Part shown: piece by piece, positions 45,197 to 54,076 of the stretch
Layout of the letters: each line of letters begins with the position of its first letter
Numbering within the stretch: the first letter of the stretch is position 1
Assembly (NCBI RefSeq): GCF_004000435.1
Contig: NZ_RBVZ01000006.1
Span: 62,001 to 126,000 of the forward strand
From: Alexandriicola marinus
GTDB lineage: Bacteria > Pseudomonadota > Alphaproteobacteria > Rhodobacterales > Rhodobacteraceae
Direction of reading: 5' to 3'
Length of the DNA: 64,000 nucleotides
Position numbers and translations under genes: made by a program
Notes under the pieces: generated by a model
Databases searched by the model: none
Told to the model about the DNA's origin: nothing
Seen by the model: only the letters and a program-made list of their open reading frames with translations

Positions 45197-45412
45197 CTAG
45201 TCACGCCGGCTGCGGCCTTGATGCTTGTGCGCCTTGAGCCAAAGCGACACGCCCAGCGCTGGCAGCAGGATCACGGCCCAGCCCAGCGCGTTCAGGACCG
45301 TCAGCCTGAGTTTGGCCCCGAACGGTGCATCGGACAGCCAAAGCGCGACATGCCCACCCACGATCAGGGCAAGCAAGGCGCCGATGGCAATTGGGGCAAG
45401 TGTGCGTCGCAT
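45197..45412 (-). CDS. Hypothetical two-helix membrane protein
   Basis: A 71-residue protein with two hydrophobic segments (APIAIGALLALIVGGHVALWL and LTVLNALGWAVILLPALGVSLWL) and a basic C-terminal tail (KAHKHQGRSRRD). No family recognised. It sits between pheT and a secreted unknown inside the pheS-pheT interval, with 76 bases to pheT. Coding potential rests on the clean membrane pattern. Confidence 0.6.
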   Translation of the reverse strand: MRRTLAPIAIGALLALIVGGHVALWLSDAPFGAKLRLTVLNALGWAVILLPALGVSLWLKAHKHQGRSRRD

Positions 45413-45454
45413 ACCCGGGGAGGTAAGCCCCCCTGCCGCGCTGTCCAGCCGGGC

Positions 45455-45856
45455 CTATTGCATCAGGTCGCCACGGATCGTGAAGGGATCGTCGTTGAAA
45501 CAGGTGGTGAAGATCGCGCTCCAGCCGGTGGGAAAGGACGGCCTGTCGAAGACAAGCGTCACCCGGCCCCAATCCGTCGATATCTGGTCGTCGATCCCGA
45601 CAAGCGCGGCCGGGCAATCCCCCGCGCCGGGCGCGATCCAGTATCCTTCGTGAATATCGCGATTGTCATAGTTCCCGGCCAGCCCTTCGAAATAGAGCGT
45701 GGCCTCGATCTCGCCCCACGGCAGGCGGTACATGGCAAAGCCTTCCATCTCTTCGGAGTAGTAGGCATCACCGCGCGGGGTGGACCAGACCTCGTCGGCC
45801 ACGGCCGGCGCGGCGGAAATGAAGGCCGCGACACAGGTGGCGGCGGTGCGGATCAT
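45455..45856 (-). CDS. Hypothetical exported protein
   Basis: A 133-residue protein. A Sec signal peptide ends with AAPAVA before DEVWSTPRGD. The mature part is beta-rich with a few aromatic residues (YYSEEMEGFAMYRLPWGEIEATLYFEGLAG) and two cysteines. No function is recognised. It may be cotranscribed with pheS and pheT. Confidence 0.62.
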   Translation of the reverse strand: MIRTAATCVAAFISAAPAVADEVWSTPRGDAYYSEEMEGFAMYRLPWGEIEATLYFEGLAGNYDNRDIHEGYWIAPGAGDCPAALVGIDDQISTDWGRVTLVFDRPSFPTGWSAIFTTCFNDDPFTIRGDLMQ

Positions 45857-46001
45857 CACGATGGGTACCCTCCCTGAACAGACACCGAAAGCCTAGCCCG
45901 GAGCATCCGGCAAGGAAAGGTGACCTGGCCAGGGTGGGGAACAAACCTGCAAGGGACGGCGGGTGGGGCGATGCGCGGCACGCGCGAGCGTCATCCCGGC
46001 G

Positions 46002-47066
46002 TCACGCACCCCCGTGCAGCGTCGGCACGTCGAGCGCCGAAAAACCATAGTGGCGCAGCCAGCGCAGATCGCTGTCAAAGAACGCGCGCAGGTCGGGGAT
46101 GCCGTATTTCAGCATGGCCAGCCGGTCGATCCCGATCCCGAAGGCAAAGCCCTGCCACTCGTCCGGATCGATGCCCGCGTTGCGCAGCACGTTGGGATGC
46201 ACCATGCCCGAACCCAGAACCTCGAGCCAGTCATCGCCCTGCCCGACCTTGACCTGCCCGTCGACCCATTCGCATTGAACATCGACTTCGGCCGAAGGTT
46301 CGGTGAACGGGAAATGCGAAGCCCGGAACCGGGTCTTCACCTCTGTTCCGAAGAACGCGGTAAAGAATTCCTCAAGGACCCATTTCAGGTTCGCCATCGA
46401 GATGTCACGGTCGATCGCCAGACCCTCGACCTGATGGAACATCGGCGTATGGGTCTGGTCGTAATCGGCGCGATAGACGCGGCCCGGGCAGATGATCCGG
46501 ATCGGCGCGCCGGTCTTTTCCATCGTGCGGATCTGGACGGGCGAGGTATGGGTGCGCAGCACATGCGGCGGGCGGTTATCGCCGTCGGCGCGGTGGGTAT
46601 AGAACGTATCCATCTCGGCCCGCGCGGGGTGGTGGCCCGGGATGTTGAGCGCGTCGAAATTGTACCAGTCGCTTTCGATCTGCGGCCCTTCCGCGACGCT
46701 GAAACCCATGTCGGCAAAGATCGCCGTGATTTCCTCGGTCACCTGGCTGATCGGGTGGATCGTGCCCTGCGCCCGGGCGCGGGCGGGCAAGGTCACGTCC
46801 AGCCATTCCCCCTTGAGACGCTCTTCCAGGGCGGCATCGGCCAGTGCGGTCTTGCGGGCGGCAAGGGCGGCGTTGATCTCGTCCTTCAGGGCGTTGAGCG
46901 CGGGGCCGGCAACCTGACGCTCTTCGGGGGTCATCTTGCCCAGTTCGCGCATCTTGAGGCTGATTTCGCCCTTCTTGCCGACGGCCTGAACCCGCAACTC
47001 TTCGAGCGCAGCCTCGTCGGCGGCACCGGCAATCAGGTCGATGTATTTGTCGCGCAGGTCGTCCAT
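46002..47066 (-). CDS. pheS: Phenylalanyl-tRNA synthetase alpha subunit
   Basis: A 354-residue class II synthetase. An N-terminal coiled-coil (residues 1-85) precedes the catalytic domain with motif 1 region [21 protein letters not shown], motif 2 [24 protein letters not shown], and motif 3 [21 protein letters not shown] 47066 (MDDLRDKY) follows GGGGA. A short hairpin with T-rich 3' end precedes it. Confidence 0.95.
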   Translation of the reverse strand: MDDLRDKYIDLIAGAADEAALEELRVQAVGKKGEISLKMRELGKMTPEERQVAGPALNALKDEINAALAARKTALADAALEERLKGEWLDVTLPARARAQGTIHPISQVTEEITAIFADMGFSVAEGPQIESDWYNFDALNIPGHHPARAEMDTFYTHRADGDNRPPHVLRTHTSPVQIRTMEKTGAPIRIICPGRVYRADYDQTHTPMFHQVEGLAIDRDISMANLKWVLEEFFTAFFGTEVKTRFRASHFPFTEPSAEVDVQCEWVDGQVKVGQGDDWLEVLGSGMVHPNVLRNAGIDPDEWQGFAFGIGIDRLAMLKYGIPDLRAFFDSDLRWLRHYGFSALDVPTLHGGA

Positions 47067-47075
47067 GAACAATCC

Positions 47076-47099
47076 CCAAGAAACCGTCGCAGGACGGTT
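47076..47099 (-). terminator. Hairpin between glsA and pheS
   Basis: AACCGTC (47082-47088) and GACGGTT (47093-47099) form a perfect 7-bp stem with a 4-base loop. On the minus strand it is followed by TTTCTT. It could end glsA transcription or act as a leader element of pheS. Confidence 0.5.
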
Positions 47100-47135
47100 A
47101 GCGCCGGGGGCCGCGATTTGCAACCGCGCGCAGGG

Positions 47136-48977
47136 CTATTCAAGGCGGCGGATCTCGTCATGGGCATGACGCAGCCGCGCACCGAGGCTGCGCACGACAT
47201 TCGACAGGATCGCGGGGATCAGGCCCGGCCGCTCCGCTGACAGGTCCCGCAACTCCGCCACCGGCAGCGCATAGCAGGTGGCCGCACCCTTGGCGTGGGC
47301 ATCGGCGGCCGTGGCCGCGCCGTCGGCAAGCGCCGCTTCGCCAAAGCATTGGCCGGGCCCCACTGAGACAAGCCGCCGGGACCGCCCGTCAGCGCCGGGC
47401 AATGTCAGATCCACAACGCCGCTCGCGACCAGAAAGACCGCCTCGACCTGGGCGTCATGCGCGATGATCTGTTCCCCATCGCCGTAGCGGTAGACCCGCA
47501 CGATGGATTCCAGCGCGCGGTAATCCTCGGACGACAGACCCGACAGAATGCCCATGTCGGGCAGGGCATAGCGGGCGGTATCCGACATTTCCTGATGCCC
47601 CATCAGCAGCCGCGTCTCGGCCTGTTCCAGCGCGGCGTCCAGATCGGGAAGAAACTCCACCGGGAGGCCCTCGGCCTCCGCCTCGACACGGACAAGCCCG
47701 CTTGATCCTGCGCCGGACACGCCAGACAGCGTTACCCGGTAACCAGTGTTGCAGAACGTCATCAGGGACTGGACCAGCATCCGCGCCGCAGGCCGTTCGA
47801 CCGAGCCTGCCCGTGCCAGATCGATCACGATCTCGGAAAACGTGGCAGCGCCCTCGGTCAGGGTTCGGATCACCGTCTCCATCCCACCGAACCGCAGCGC
47901 CCCCTGAAGCTCGAGGACCAGCACCTTTCGTCCATGTTCGCGCAGATAGGCCCGCGCACCCGCCGAGCGCACCCGTTTCGAGCCTGCCTCCCCGAGGTGA
48001 TAGCTGTGGCGGATCACCGTGCCCGGCTGGTTCGACTGGGCAAAGGCATGAAGCCCGAATGTCCGCGACACCTCGCGGCAGGTCTCCACGCCGCGCACGC
48101 TGTTGCCGAAGGTATCGAGCCGGGGCGACCAGACGGCGATGCCGCCCTGCCCTGGAAGAACGGCGATGATCCCGCCTGCGACCCCACTTTTTGCGGGAAT
48201 CCCCACCTCATAGGCCCATTGCCCAGCATAATCGTACATGCCGCAGGTATTCATCAGGGTCAGCACATCCTGAACGGCATCGGCCGAAAAGATCCGATCC
48301 TCCGTCCCGGGAGCGACGCCCATATTGCCCAGAACCGCCGCCATCCGCGCCATGTCGGCACATGTCACCTCGATCGCGCATTGCTGGAAATAGAGGTCGA
48401 GCACCTCTTCGGGATCATTCTCGATCATGCCCGAATTCAGCATCAGATAGGCGATCGCCCGGTTTCGATGCCCCGTGGCCTTTTCCGAAACATAGACATC
48501 CTGATCGATCGCAAGGTCACGTCCGGCAAGGCGGCTGAACAGCTGCCGCATCTGATCGACATCGCCGGGCCCCGTCAGAAGCGACGCGACAGAGATCGCA
48601 CCGGCGTTGACCATCGGATTGAACGGGCGGTTGTTCGTCTCATCGAGGATGATCGAATTGAACGCCTCGCCCGTCGGCTCGACCCCGACATGTCGCAGGA
48701 CTTTTTCCCGACCGTGACGCATCAGCGCCGCGCCATAGGTGAATGGCTTGGACATGGACTGGATCGTGAAGGGAACATCTGCCTCGCCGATGGTGTAGCA
48801 GGTGCCATCCAGCGTCACGACGGCCATGCCGTAGGCTTCGGGATCGGCTTTGGCGAGTTCGGGAATATAGCTTGCCACCTCGCCGTCGCGGTTCTCAAGC
48901 ATTCGGTCGCGAAGCCGGGCCATATAGCCCTGTATCGGGGAGGCCACCCGATTGTCGATTTCAGGTCCGGGATACAC
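47136..48977 (-). CDS. glsA: Glutaminase A fused to STAS and cyclic-nucleotide-binding-like domains
   Basis: A 613-residue, three-domain protein. Residues 1-310 are a serine-dependent glutaminase: SxxK active site S74-M-S-K77 in TIQSMSKPFTYG, plus NPMVNAGAISVASLL and GIPAKSGVAGGI. Residues about 345-440 look like a STAS domain (RKVLVLELQGALRFGGMET). Residues about 480-600 form a cNMP-binding fold (VFLVASGVVDLTL, VSVGPGQCFGEAALADGAATAADA), but the phosphate-binding Arg of the usual GE-L-x-R-S/A cassette is missing. GTG 48977 has AAGGA 7 bases upstream; an in-frame ATG at 49205 adds a non-homologous leader. It converts glutamine to glutamate, possibly under allosteric or partner control. Confidence 0.85.
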   Translation of the reverse strand: MYPGPEIDNRVASPIQGYMARLRDRMLENRDGEVASYIPELAKADPEAYGMAVVTLDGTCYTIGEADVPFTIQSMSKPFTYGAALMRHGREKVLRHVGVEPTGEAFNSIILDETNNRPFNPMVNAGAISVASLLTGPGDVDQMRQLFSRLAGRDLAIDQDVYVSEKATGHRNRAIAYLMLNSGMIENDPEEVLDLYFQQCAIEVTCADMARMAAVLGNMGVAPGTEDRIFSADAVQDVLTLMNTCGMYDYAGQWAYEVGIPAKSGVAGGIIAVLPGQGGIAVWSPRLDTFGNSVRGVETCREVSRTFGLHAFAQSNQPGTVIRHSYHLGEAGSKRVRSAGARAYLREHGRKVLVLELQGALRFGGMETVIRTLTEGAATFSEIVIDLARAGSVERPAARMLVQSLMTFCNTGYRVTLSGVSGAGSSGLVRVEAEAEGLPVEFLPDLDAALEQAETRLLMGHQEMSDTARYALPDMGILSGLSSEDYRALESIVRVYRYGDGEQIIAHDAQVEAVFLVASGVVDLTLPGADGRSRRLVSVGPGQCFGEAALADGAATAADAHAKGAATCYALPVAELRDLSAERPGLIPAILSNVVRSLGARLRHAHDEIRRLE

Positions 48978-49370
48978 GTGACTGTCCTTCGTATTGCGAG
49001 ACCGATCCTCAGCCAGCCCATCGGGATCGTCCACACCACGGCGCGCGAACCGCGCTCCACAGTCGCACAGGGAATTACAGCCGCCCGAAAAACAGTCAAA
49101 GCGCCCAATAATTGGCAAGGGGCGCAGGGCATCTGCCGAACCAACGCGCAGAGCGGACACCGAAAGCCGATCCGCCGTCACCACCGATGAGAAATCAAGC
49201 GACACATCATGCGGTATTGATTTTTTGCTGCGATCCTACACCTCGGGTGGTGACACCAATTGTCGCGGTTTGTTACACTCACCGCATATAGATTGAGCGA
49301 TTCCTGGGTTCACCGACGGCTGCCAGAACCGGGCATCGCATTATTGGGTCATTTTTGGGGGACGAGTGAC
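48978..49370. other. Divergent intergenic region glsA / OmpA-like gene
   Basis: About 390 bases with no gene. The left part is read in frame with glsA but lacks protein-like character. An AT-rich stretch around 49217-49300 (TTTTTTG, TTGTTACAC, TATAGAT) looks promoter-like, though no -35/-10 pair with proper spacing is clear. Confidence 0.5.
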
Positions 49371-50669
49371 ATGGCGGACGATTTCCAGTTGGGGCAAGGC
49401 CCCGCCATTGGCGACGCACATTCGAAATCCGGCACGGGAAAGAAGCTGCTCCTTGGCGCATTGATCGTCGCGGTATGCGGGGGCGGCGGCTTTGCGCTCG
49501 GAATGGCCTATCTCAGCGGTGCGATCACGTTCAATTCGCCGATCGAGATCGCTTCTTCGCCTGACCGCAGAACCGGAACCGACGACAGCGTCGTGGCGGA
49601 ATCGGCAGTGCCGGGCGAAGCGTTTTCGGGCGCATCAGCCGATGACACCGCAACCCAGATCGCGCAGATCGTTGCGGGTCAACTACCCGCCATCGACGAA
49701 CCGGATCCATCGTTGGCGGCCGCCGGAACAGGGCCGGGTCCGACGTCAGGTGAAGCGCTCGAAGACATCGTGAGCCGCGCGATCGGCGCACCGGCACAGG
49801 CCGCGATCGAGCAGCCGGCACGTGCCGCGGATGTCAGCCCGGCGCCTGTCTCGACATCCTTGTTCAACGCCTCGCCGTCGGCGATCTCCAACACTGCGCA
49901 ATGCATCGAAGACCTCCGTGTCCTGAGCGCCGAAGCGCGCGTCTATTTTCCCAGCGGCGGCACGACCGGCGCCGAAGAGGGCATAGCACAGGCCCGGCTT
50001 CTTGGCCTCGTGGCGCAGGATTGCCCGGGCGTCGTGATCCAGGTCGAAGGCCATTCCGATCCCTCGGGCGATCCGGCCATCAACATGCAGCTTAGCGAAC
50101 AACGCGCCCAGGCGGTCATCGACAGGGTCGCCGCGCAAGGGATCGATACTTCTGTCTTTCGGGCGGTCGGCTTTGGCGACCGGCAGCCCGCCGCGATCCG
50201 TGGCGATCAGCCGGTTGCCTTTTATGACCGGCGGGTCGAGTTCTCGGTGATCGAGACGTCGGCCCCGACGCCTGTTTCGACAAGCCCCGGCCTCGCGCCG
50301 CGGACACCGCCCGTCTGCGTCACCCGGCTTGAAGAAAGCGTGGGCCAGACCCGGATCTTCTATTCGCCCCGGTCCATCGCGGCCAGCCAATCGGAATTGT
50401 CGAATGCGATCCAGCTGGCCGCCGCGGCGGCCGCCTGCCCCGAGGCCAAGCTTCGTGTCGTGGGCCAATTCTCCGACGAACCCGGTTCGGGAGAGACGCC
50501 GGCCACCGCGCGGATGCGGGCCATCGCGATGATGAGCATGCTTGTCGCCGCCGGGTTCGAGGCCGAGGATATCATCATCGCGGCGCCGTCACGGCCCACG
50601 GCGATCCCCGGCGCGCCGGGCATCCGGAAAACCCGCGTCGATTTCGATATCATCGCCGAGTATGACTGA
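49371..50669 (+). CDS. Membrane-anchored OmpA-like protein with two OmpA-type segments
   Basis: A 432-residue protein. One TM helix near residues 25-47 (LLLGALIVAVCGGGGFALGMAYL) leaves a long periplasmic part. After a low-complexity linker, an OmpA-like peptidoglycan-binding domain is visible (YFPSGGTTGAEEGIAQARLL, VIQVEGHSDPSGDPAINMQLSEQRAQAVIDRV, VGFGDRQP). A second, more diverged copy follows (IFYSPRSIAASQSELSNAI, RVVGQFSDEPGSGETPATARMRAIAMM). It probably anchors the envelope to peptidoglycan. Confidence 0.8.
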   Translation: MADDFQLGQGPAIGDAHSKSGTGKKLLLGALIVAVCGGGGFALGMAYLSGAITFNSPIEIASSPDRRTGTDDSVVAESAVPGEAFSGASADDTATQIAQIVAGQLPAIDEPDPSLAAAGTGPGPTSGEALEDIVSRAIGAPAQAAIEQPARAADVSPAPVSTSLFNASPSAISNTAQCIEDLRVLSAEARVYFPSGGTTGAEEGIAQARLLGLVAQDCPGVVIQVEGHSDPSGDPAINMQLSEQRAQAVIDRVAAQGIDTSVFRAVGFGDRQPAAIRGDQPVAFYDRRVEFSVIETSAPTPVSTSPGLAPRTPPVCVTRLEESVGQTRIFYSPRSIAASQSELSNAIQLAAAAAACPEAKLRVVGQFSDEPGSGETPATARMRAIAMMSMLVAAGFEAEDIIIAAPSRPTAIPGAPGIRKTRVDFDIIAEYD

Positions 50670-50683
50670 ACCGGATCTGGCGC

Positions 50684-51403
50684 CTAGCCGCGATAGGCCC
50701 GCACGTCCGCCAGAAATGACGTGACATGCGGGTCATCCACCCCAAGCGCGACAAGCCCCCTTGCGAGCGCCTCGAGGTAGTCCCGGCTTGTGCCCAGAAC
50801 ACCTTCGCCAGTCGCACATAGCCGAACCTGTTCCTCGTGGGGCAGGTCCGCGACGATCGCGTCGGTGTCGTGATCGGCAAGGAAGGTCAGCGCCTCAATC
50901 GGGCCTTGCGCCGTTTCAACCGGAATGAAGACGGGCTGATAGGCGGCGCCCACTCTCTCGCGGTTCCACAAGCGGCGGGTTTCGGCTTCGAGCATGTCGC
51001 GCCGGATTCGGAACACGAGGCCATCACAGCCGTCGCCCAGATCAAGCGCGGCCATGACCCCCGGCCTGTCGGGCATGCCGCGCGCGCCGTTGATGTCCAT
51101 CAGGATGAATCGACGTTCCACACCCGGAGCATGCGCACGGCGCAACTCCTCGAACAGAACAGCCGGATCCCACATCAGCGATCCATAGGCAAAGACCCAG
51201 AGATCCTGATCCCATCGACCCGCCATCGCGCGGGCGCGGCAGGCATCGCGCACCTCGTCAGGGATGACGAAATCGGGGTTCAGGTCGTTTTCGCGAACCT
51301 GCTCGCGCACCAATGCTGGCGTAATCTCGCGCAGGGCGGAATCCTCTGGCGGGGTGACGAGCGGAGCCAGCCCCGGATGATGACGAAACGGATCGTTGGT
51401 CAT
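50684..51403 (-). CDS. chaC: ChaC-like gamma-glutamylcyclotransferase
   Basis: A 239-residue glutathione-degrading enzyme. The family signature WVFAYGSLMWDPAVLF near residue 70 and the substrate-binding region DGCDGLVFRI with the Glu in MLEAETRRLWNRE are visible. It cleaves glutathione to 5-oxoproline and Cys-Gly. It is convergent to the OmpA-like gene, separated by 14 bases. Confidence 0.88.
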   Translation of the reverse strand: MTNDPFRHHPGLAPLVTPPEDSALREITPALVREQVRENDLNPDFVIPDEVRDACRARAMAGRWDQDLWVFAYGSLMWDPAVLFEELRRAHAPGVERRFILMDINGARGMPDRPGVMAALDLGDGCDGLVFRIRRDMLEAETRRLWNRERVGAAYQPVFIPVETAQGPIEALTFLADHDTDAIVADLPHEEQVRLCATGEGVLGTSRDYLEALARGLVALGVDDPHVTSFLADVRAYRG

Positions 51404-51479
51404 GTGCGGGCACCCCGGATCAATCCTGCAAGAATGGTCGGGATTGCGATGAAAGAACAGGGGCTGCGTGTTCGGAATG

Positions 51480-51511
51480 AAAAAAGCCGCGGACCAGACG
51501 GGCCGCGGCTT
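51480..51511 (-). terminator. Rho-independent terminator of rpmI-rplT
   Basis: On the minus strand AAGCCGCGG pairs with CCGCGGCTT and is followed by TTTTTT (A6 at 51480-51485). The stem is 9 bp with a 10-base loop. It lies 24 bases after the rplT stop. Confidence 0.88.
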
Positions 51512-51535
51512 CGATCATTCTCGGGTGTCTCTGGC

Positions 51536-51898
51536 TCAGGCCAGGGCGGCCCGGGCCTTGTCGACGATCGCGCCGAACGCATCGGGCTCGTTCACGGCGA
51601 GATCGGCCAGAACCTTGCGGTCCACTTCGATCCCGGCCAGCGTCAGGCCATTGATGAAGCGGGAATAGGTCATGTCGGCGTCGAACGCACGGACACCGGC
51701 GTTGATCCGCTGGATCCAGAGCGAACGGAAATTCCGCTTGCGGACCTTGCGGTCGCGGGTCGCGTACTGGTTGGCCTTGTCGACGGCCTGACGGGCCACT
51801 TTGAACGTCGTTGACCGGCGATCATAATAACCTTTGGCCTGATCAAGAACCTTCTTGTGACGGCGATGGGTGACGGTTCCACCTTTGGTGCGGGGCAT
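51536..51898 (-). CDS. rplT: 50S ribosomal protein L20
   Basis: A 120-residue 23S-rRNA-binding protein needed early in 50S assembly. [34 protein letters not shown] and [19 protein letters not shown] are clear family sequence. It starts 13 bases after rpmI and shares its promoter. Confidence 0.96.
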   Translation of the reverse strand: MPRTKGGTVTHRRHKKVLDQAKGYYDRRSTTFKVARQAVDKANQYATRDRKVRKRNFRSLWIQRINAGVRAFDADMTYSRFINGLTLAGIEVDRKVLADLAVNEPDAFGAIVDKARAALA

Positions 51899-51911
51899 AT
51901 CTCAGTCCTCC

Positions 51912-52112
51912 TTAGCGCGCGTACGGCATCATCGGCTTGATGATCTGTTCATCAGCCTTCGACAGCGTGGTTGTTCCGCGGGCATTGCGGAGGAACTTGT
52001 TCGTCCGCTTGATCATGCCGTGACGCTTGCCCGCCTGGGCCGCGACGACACGACCGGAGGCCGTGATCTTGAACCGCTTCTTGCAGCTCGACTTCGTCTT
52101 CATCTTGGGCAT
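51912..52112 (-). CDS. rpmI: 50S ribosomal protein L35
   Basis: A 66-residue basic ribosomal protein: [36 protein letters not shown]. The Shine-Dalgarno AAGGAGA lies 7 bases upstream. A structured leader and a promoter precede it. infC is not adjacent, as often in Rhodobacterales. Confidence 0.96.
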   Translation of the reverse strand: MPKMKTKSSCKKRFKITASGRVVAAQAGKRHGMIKRTNKFLRNARGTTTLSKADEQIIKPMMPYAR

Positions 52113-52137
52113 TTTCGTCTCCTTGGATCAGAGTGTA

Positions 52138-52176
52138 CCGCGTGGGGAGGCATGCCACTGATGGCCATCCACGCGG
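52138..52176 (-). promoter_or_regulatory. Structured leader of rpmI-rplT mRNA
   Basis: CCGCGTGG (52138-52145) pairs with CCACGCGG (52169-52176), and an inner ATGCCA / TGG-C-CAT stem forms within the loop. The element lies between promoter and rpmI start, in the predicted 5' leader of about 75 bases. It may bind L20 or another r-protein for autoregulation. Confidence 0.5.
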
Positions 52177-52190
52177 GTGTTCGAGCGCGC

Positions 52191-52219
52191 CGTATACTGC
52201 CCGCCCGCCAAGCTTGCAA
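52191..52219 (-). promoter_or_regulatory. Candidate sigma-70 promoter of rpmI-rplT
   Basis: Read on the minus strand, TTGCAA (52219-52214) and TATACG (52196-52191) are separated by 17 bases. The boxes match consensus at five and four of six positions respectively. Confidence 0.65.
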
Positions 52220-52234
52220 GGCCTTATGCGGCAA

Positions 52235-52459
52235 TCAGTTGATGTAGCGGCCGACGACCCGGACGAATACGTCGGGAATGCTGGCGAAGGTGTAACCACT
52301 CGGCTCTGAATACAGGGCGAGCGCGATAAGCCCGCCACCGACCATCACGAGAATCGCCGCCGATCTGGGCGCGCGACCTTCGGAGAACGCGCTGATGACC
52401 GCCGGGAAGGTGAAGGCGACGAGTACGATACCCACCACCAGAGCCAGATCCCAATCCAT
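52235..52459 (-). CDS. Hypothetical small membrane protein
   Basis: A 74-residue protein with two hydrophobic segments (LALVVGIVLVAFTFPAVISAF and AAILVMVGGGLIALALYS) and a polar C terminus (IPDVFVRVVGRYIN). I do not name a family, though it resembles short conserved Rhodobacterales membrane proteins. It lies between pyk and rpmI on the same strand, 33 bases after pyk. Confidence 0.65.
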   Translation of the reverse strand: MDWDLALVVGIVLVAFTFPAVISAFSEGRAPRSAAILVMVGGGLIALALYSEPSGYTFASIPDVFVRVVGRYIN

Positions 52460-52492
52460 AACCTACCCCGCAATTTTCATGACGGGAAAAAT

Positions 52493-53941
52493 CTACTCCG
52501 GATCAGCACTGTAAATCAAACGTTCCTGACAGGGCGCGACACGCAGGATATTCGTGGAACCGGGCGTGTTGAACGGCACACCTGCCGTCACGACGATCAT
52601 GTCGTCTTCGGTGGCCAGCCCTTCTGCGAGCGATGCGCGCACAGCGCTGACGACCGCGCCCTTGAACCGGTCGATGGGTCCGGTAATCACGTTGTTCGTG
52701 CCCCAGGACAGACAAAGCCGGCGCGCGGTCGAAGGTTCGGTCGTCAGCGCGATGATCGGCACGCGCGGCCGTTCCCGTGAAACGAGAAGCGCGGTTGTCC
52801 CGCTTTCGGAAAAGCAGCAGATCGCGGCGACCTTGGTCGCCTCGGCAATCTCGCGCGCGGCCGAGACGATCCCGTCGGCGACGCTCGTCCGTTCGATCTT
52901 GCGGGAGGCTTCGATGATCTCGGTATAGGTGGGATCGCTTTCCACCTCGGCTGCCACGTTGTCCATCGTGCGGACGGCCTCGATCGGGAACTGACCGGCG
53001 GCACTTTCGGCTGACAGCATGACGGCATCGGTGCCTTCGTAGATCGCGGCGGCCACGTCGGACACCTCGGCCCGCGTCGGCATCGGGCTGTCGATCATGG
53101 ATTCGAGCATCTGTGTGGCAACGATCACGGGCTTGGCCACGGCCCGGCATTTGCGGATCAGGCGCTTCTGGATGGGCGGCACGTTCTGAACCGGAAGCTC
53201 GACGCCCAGATCACCCCGCGCGACCATGATCCCGTCTGACACTTCGAGAATGGCGTCGAAGGCGTTCACCGCCGCGGGCTTTTCGATCTTGGACAGGATG
53301 GCGGCGCGATCGCCGGCCAGACGGCGCGCCTCGATCACGTCGGCGGGTCGCTGGACGAAGCTCAGCGCCAGCCAGTCGACGCCCAGTTCGCAGACGAACT
53401 CCAGATCGTCGCGATCCTTTTCGGACAGGGCCGCCAGAGGCAGAACCACGTCGGGGACGTTCACGCCCTTGCGGTTCGAGATCGTGCCCCCCACGATCAC
53501 CTCGCAATCGGCGAAATCCGCGCCGCAGTCCCGCACCCGCAACTTGATCTTGCCGTCATTGACCAGAAGATGTGACCCGGGTTCCAGCGCGTCGAAGATT
53601 TCCTTGTGCGGCAAGGTCACCCGCGTTGCGTCGCCGGGCTTGTCGGCAAGGTCGAGCCGGAAAGAGGCCCCCACTTCCAGTTCCTCGCCATCGGGATTTG
53701 CAAAGGTGCCGACGCGCAGCTTGGGGCCCTGCAGATCGGCAAGAATACCGATCGGCGTTCCAAGGTCCTTTTCGATCTGACGGATGATCGCATGACGTTC
53801 GCGTATCTCGTCGTGGGACCCGTGGCTCATGTTCAGACGAAACACATCTGCCCCGGCTTCCATCAGGGCGCGTATCATCTTGTAATCACTCGATGCCGGT
53901 CCAAGAGTTGCGACAATCTTTACGTTGCGATGACGTCTCAT
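52493..53941 (-). CDS. pyk: Pyruvate kinase
   Basis: A 482-residue glycolytic enzyme that makes pyruvate and ATP from PEP. RHRNVKIVATLGPASSDYKMI, the catalytic-loop Lys in AILSKIEKPAAVNAFD, MVARGDLGVELPV and ATQMLESMIDSPMPTRAEVSDVA are all visible, followed by the C-terminal allosteric domain. A LacI-type inverted repeat at 53971-53984, 30 bases before the start, matches that upstream of pckA. Confidence 0.95.
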   Translation of the reverse strand: MRRHRNVKIVATLGPASSDYKMIRALMEAGADVFRLNMSHGSHDEIRERHAIIRQIEKDLGTPIGILADLQGPKLRVGTFANPDGEELEVGASFRLDLADKPGDATRVTLPHKEIFDALEPGSHLLVNDGKIKLRVRDCGADFADCEVIVGGTISNRKGVNVPDVVLPLAALSEKDRDDLEFVCELGVDWLALSFVQRPADVIEARRLAGDRAAILSKIEKPAAVNAFDAILEVSDGIMVARGDLGVELPVQNVPPIQKRLIRKCRAVAKPVIVATQMLESMIDSPMPTRAEVSDVAAAIYEGTDAVMLSAESAAGQFPIEAVRTMDNVAAEVESDPTYTEIIEASRKIERTSVADGIVSAAREIAEATKVAAICCFSESGTTALLVSRERPRVPIIALTTEPSTARRLCLSWGTNNVITGPIDRFKGAVVSAVRASLAEGLATEDDMIVVTAGVPFNTPGSTNILRVAPCQERLIYSADPE

Positions 53942-53970
53942 CGGGTTCCTCGATTCATTTCCTTGGCTGG

Positions 53971-53984
53971 CGTTACCGCTAACA
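53971..53984. promoter_or_regulatory. CceR/PckR-type operator candidate upstream of pyk
   Basis: CGTTACCGCTAACA matches TGTTAGCGCTAACA at 12 of 14 positions. It lies 30-43 bases upstream of the pyk start codon, a position suited to repression, and may also influence the divergent gene at 54077. The match with the pckA-side site is the main support. Confidence 0.5.
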
Positions 53985-54076
53985 GCTCTTTGTTTGCGCC
54001 CTTATTGCGCAATTCCTTTCCTCGAACAACTGGCCTAGAAGGTGCACCGGAAAGAAGTTGATCGAGCAGGTCCCTG

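Noticed and set aside
48978-49205. N-terminal extension of the glutaminase
   Set aside because: The added residues are not similar to glutaminases, and GTG 48977 has the better ribosome-binding site.
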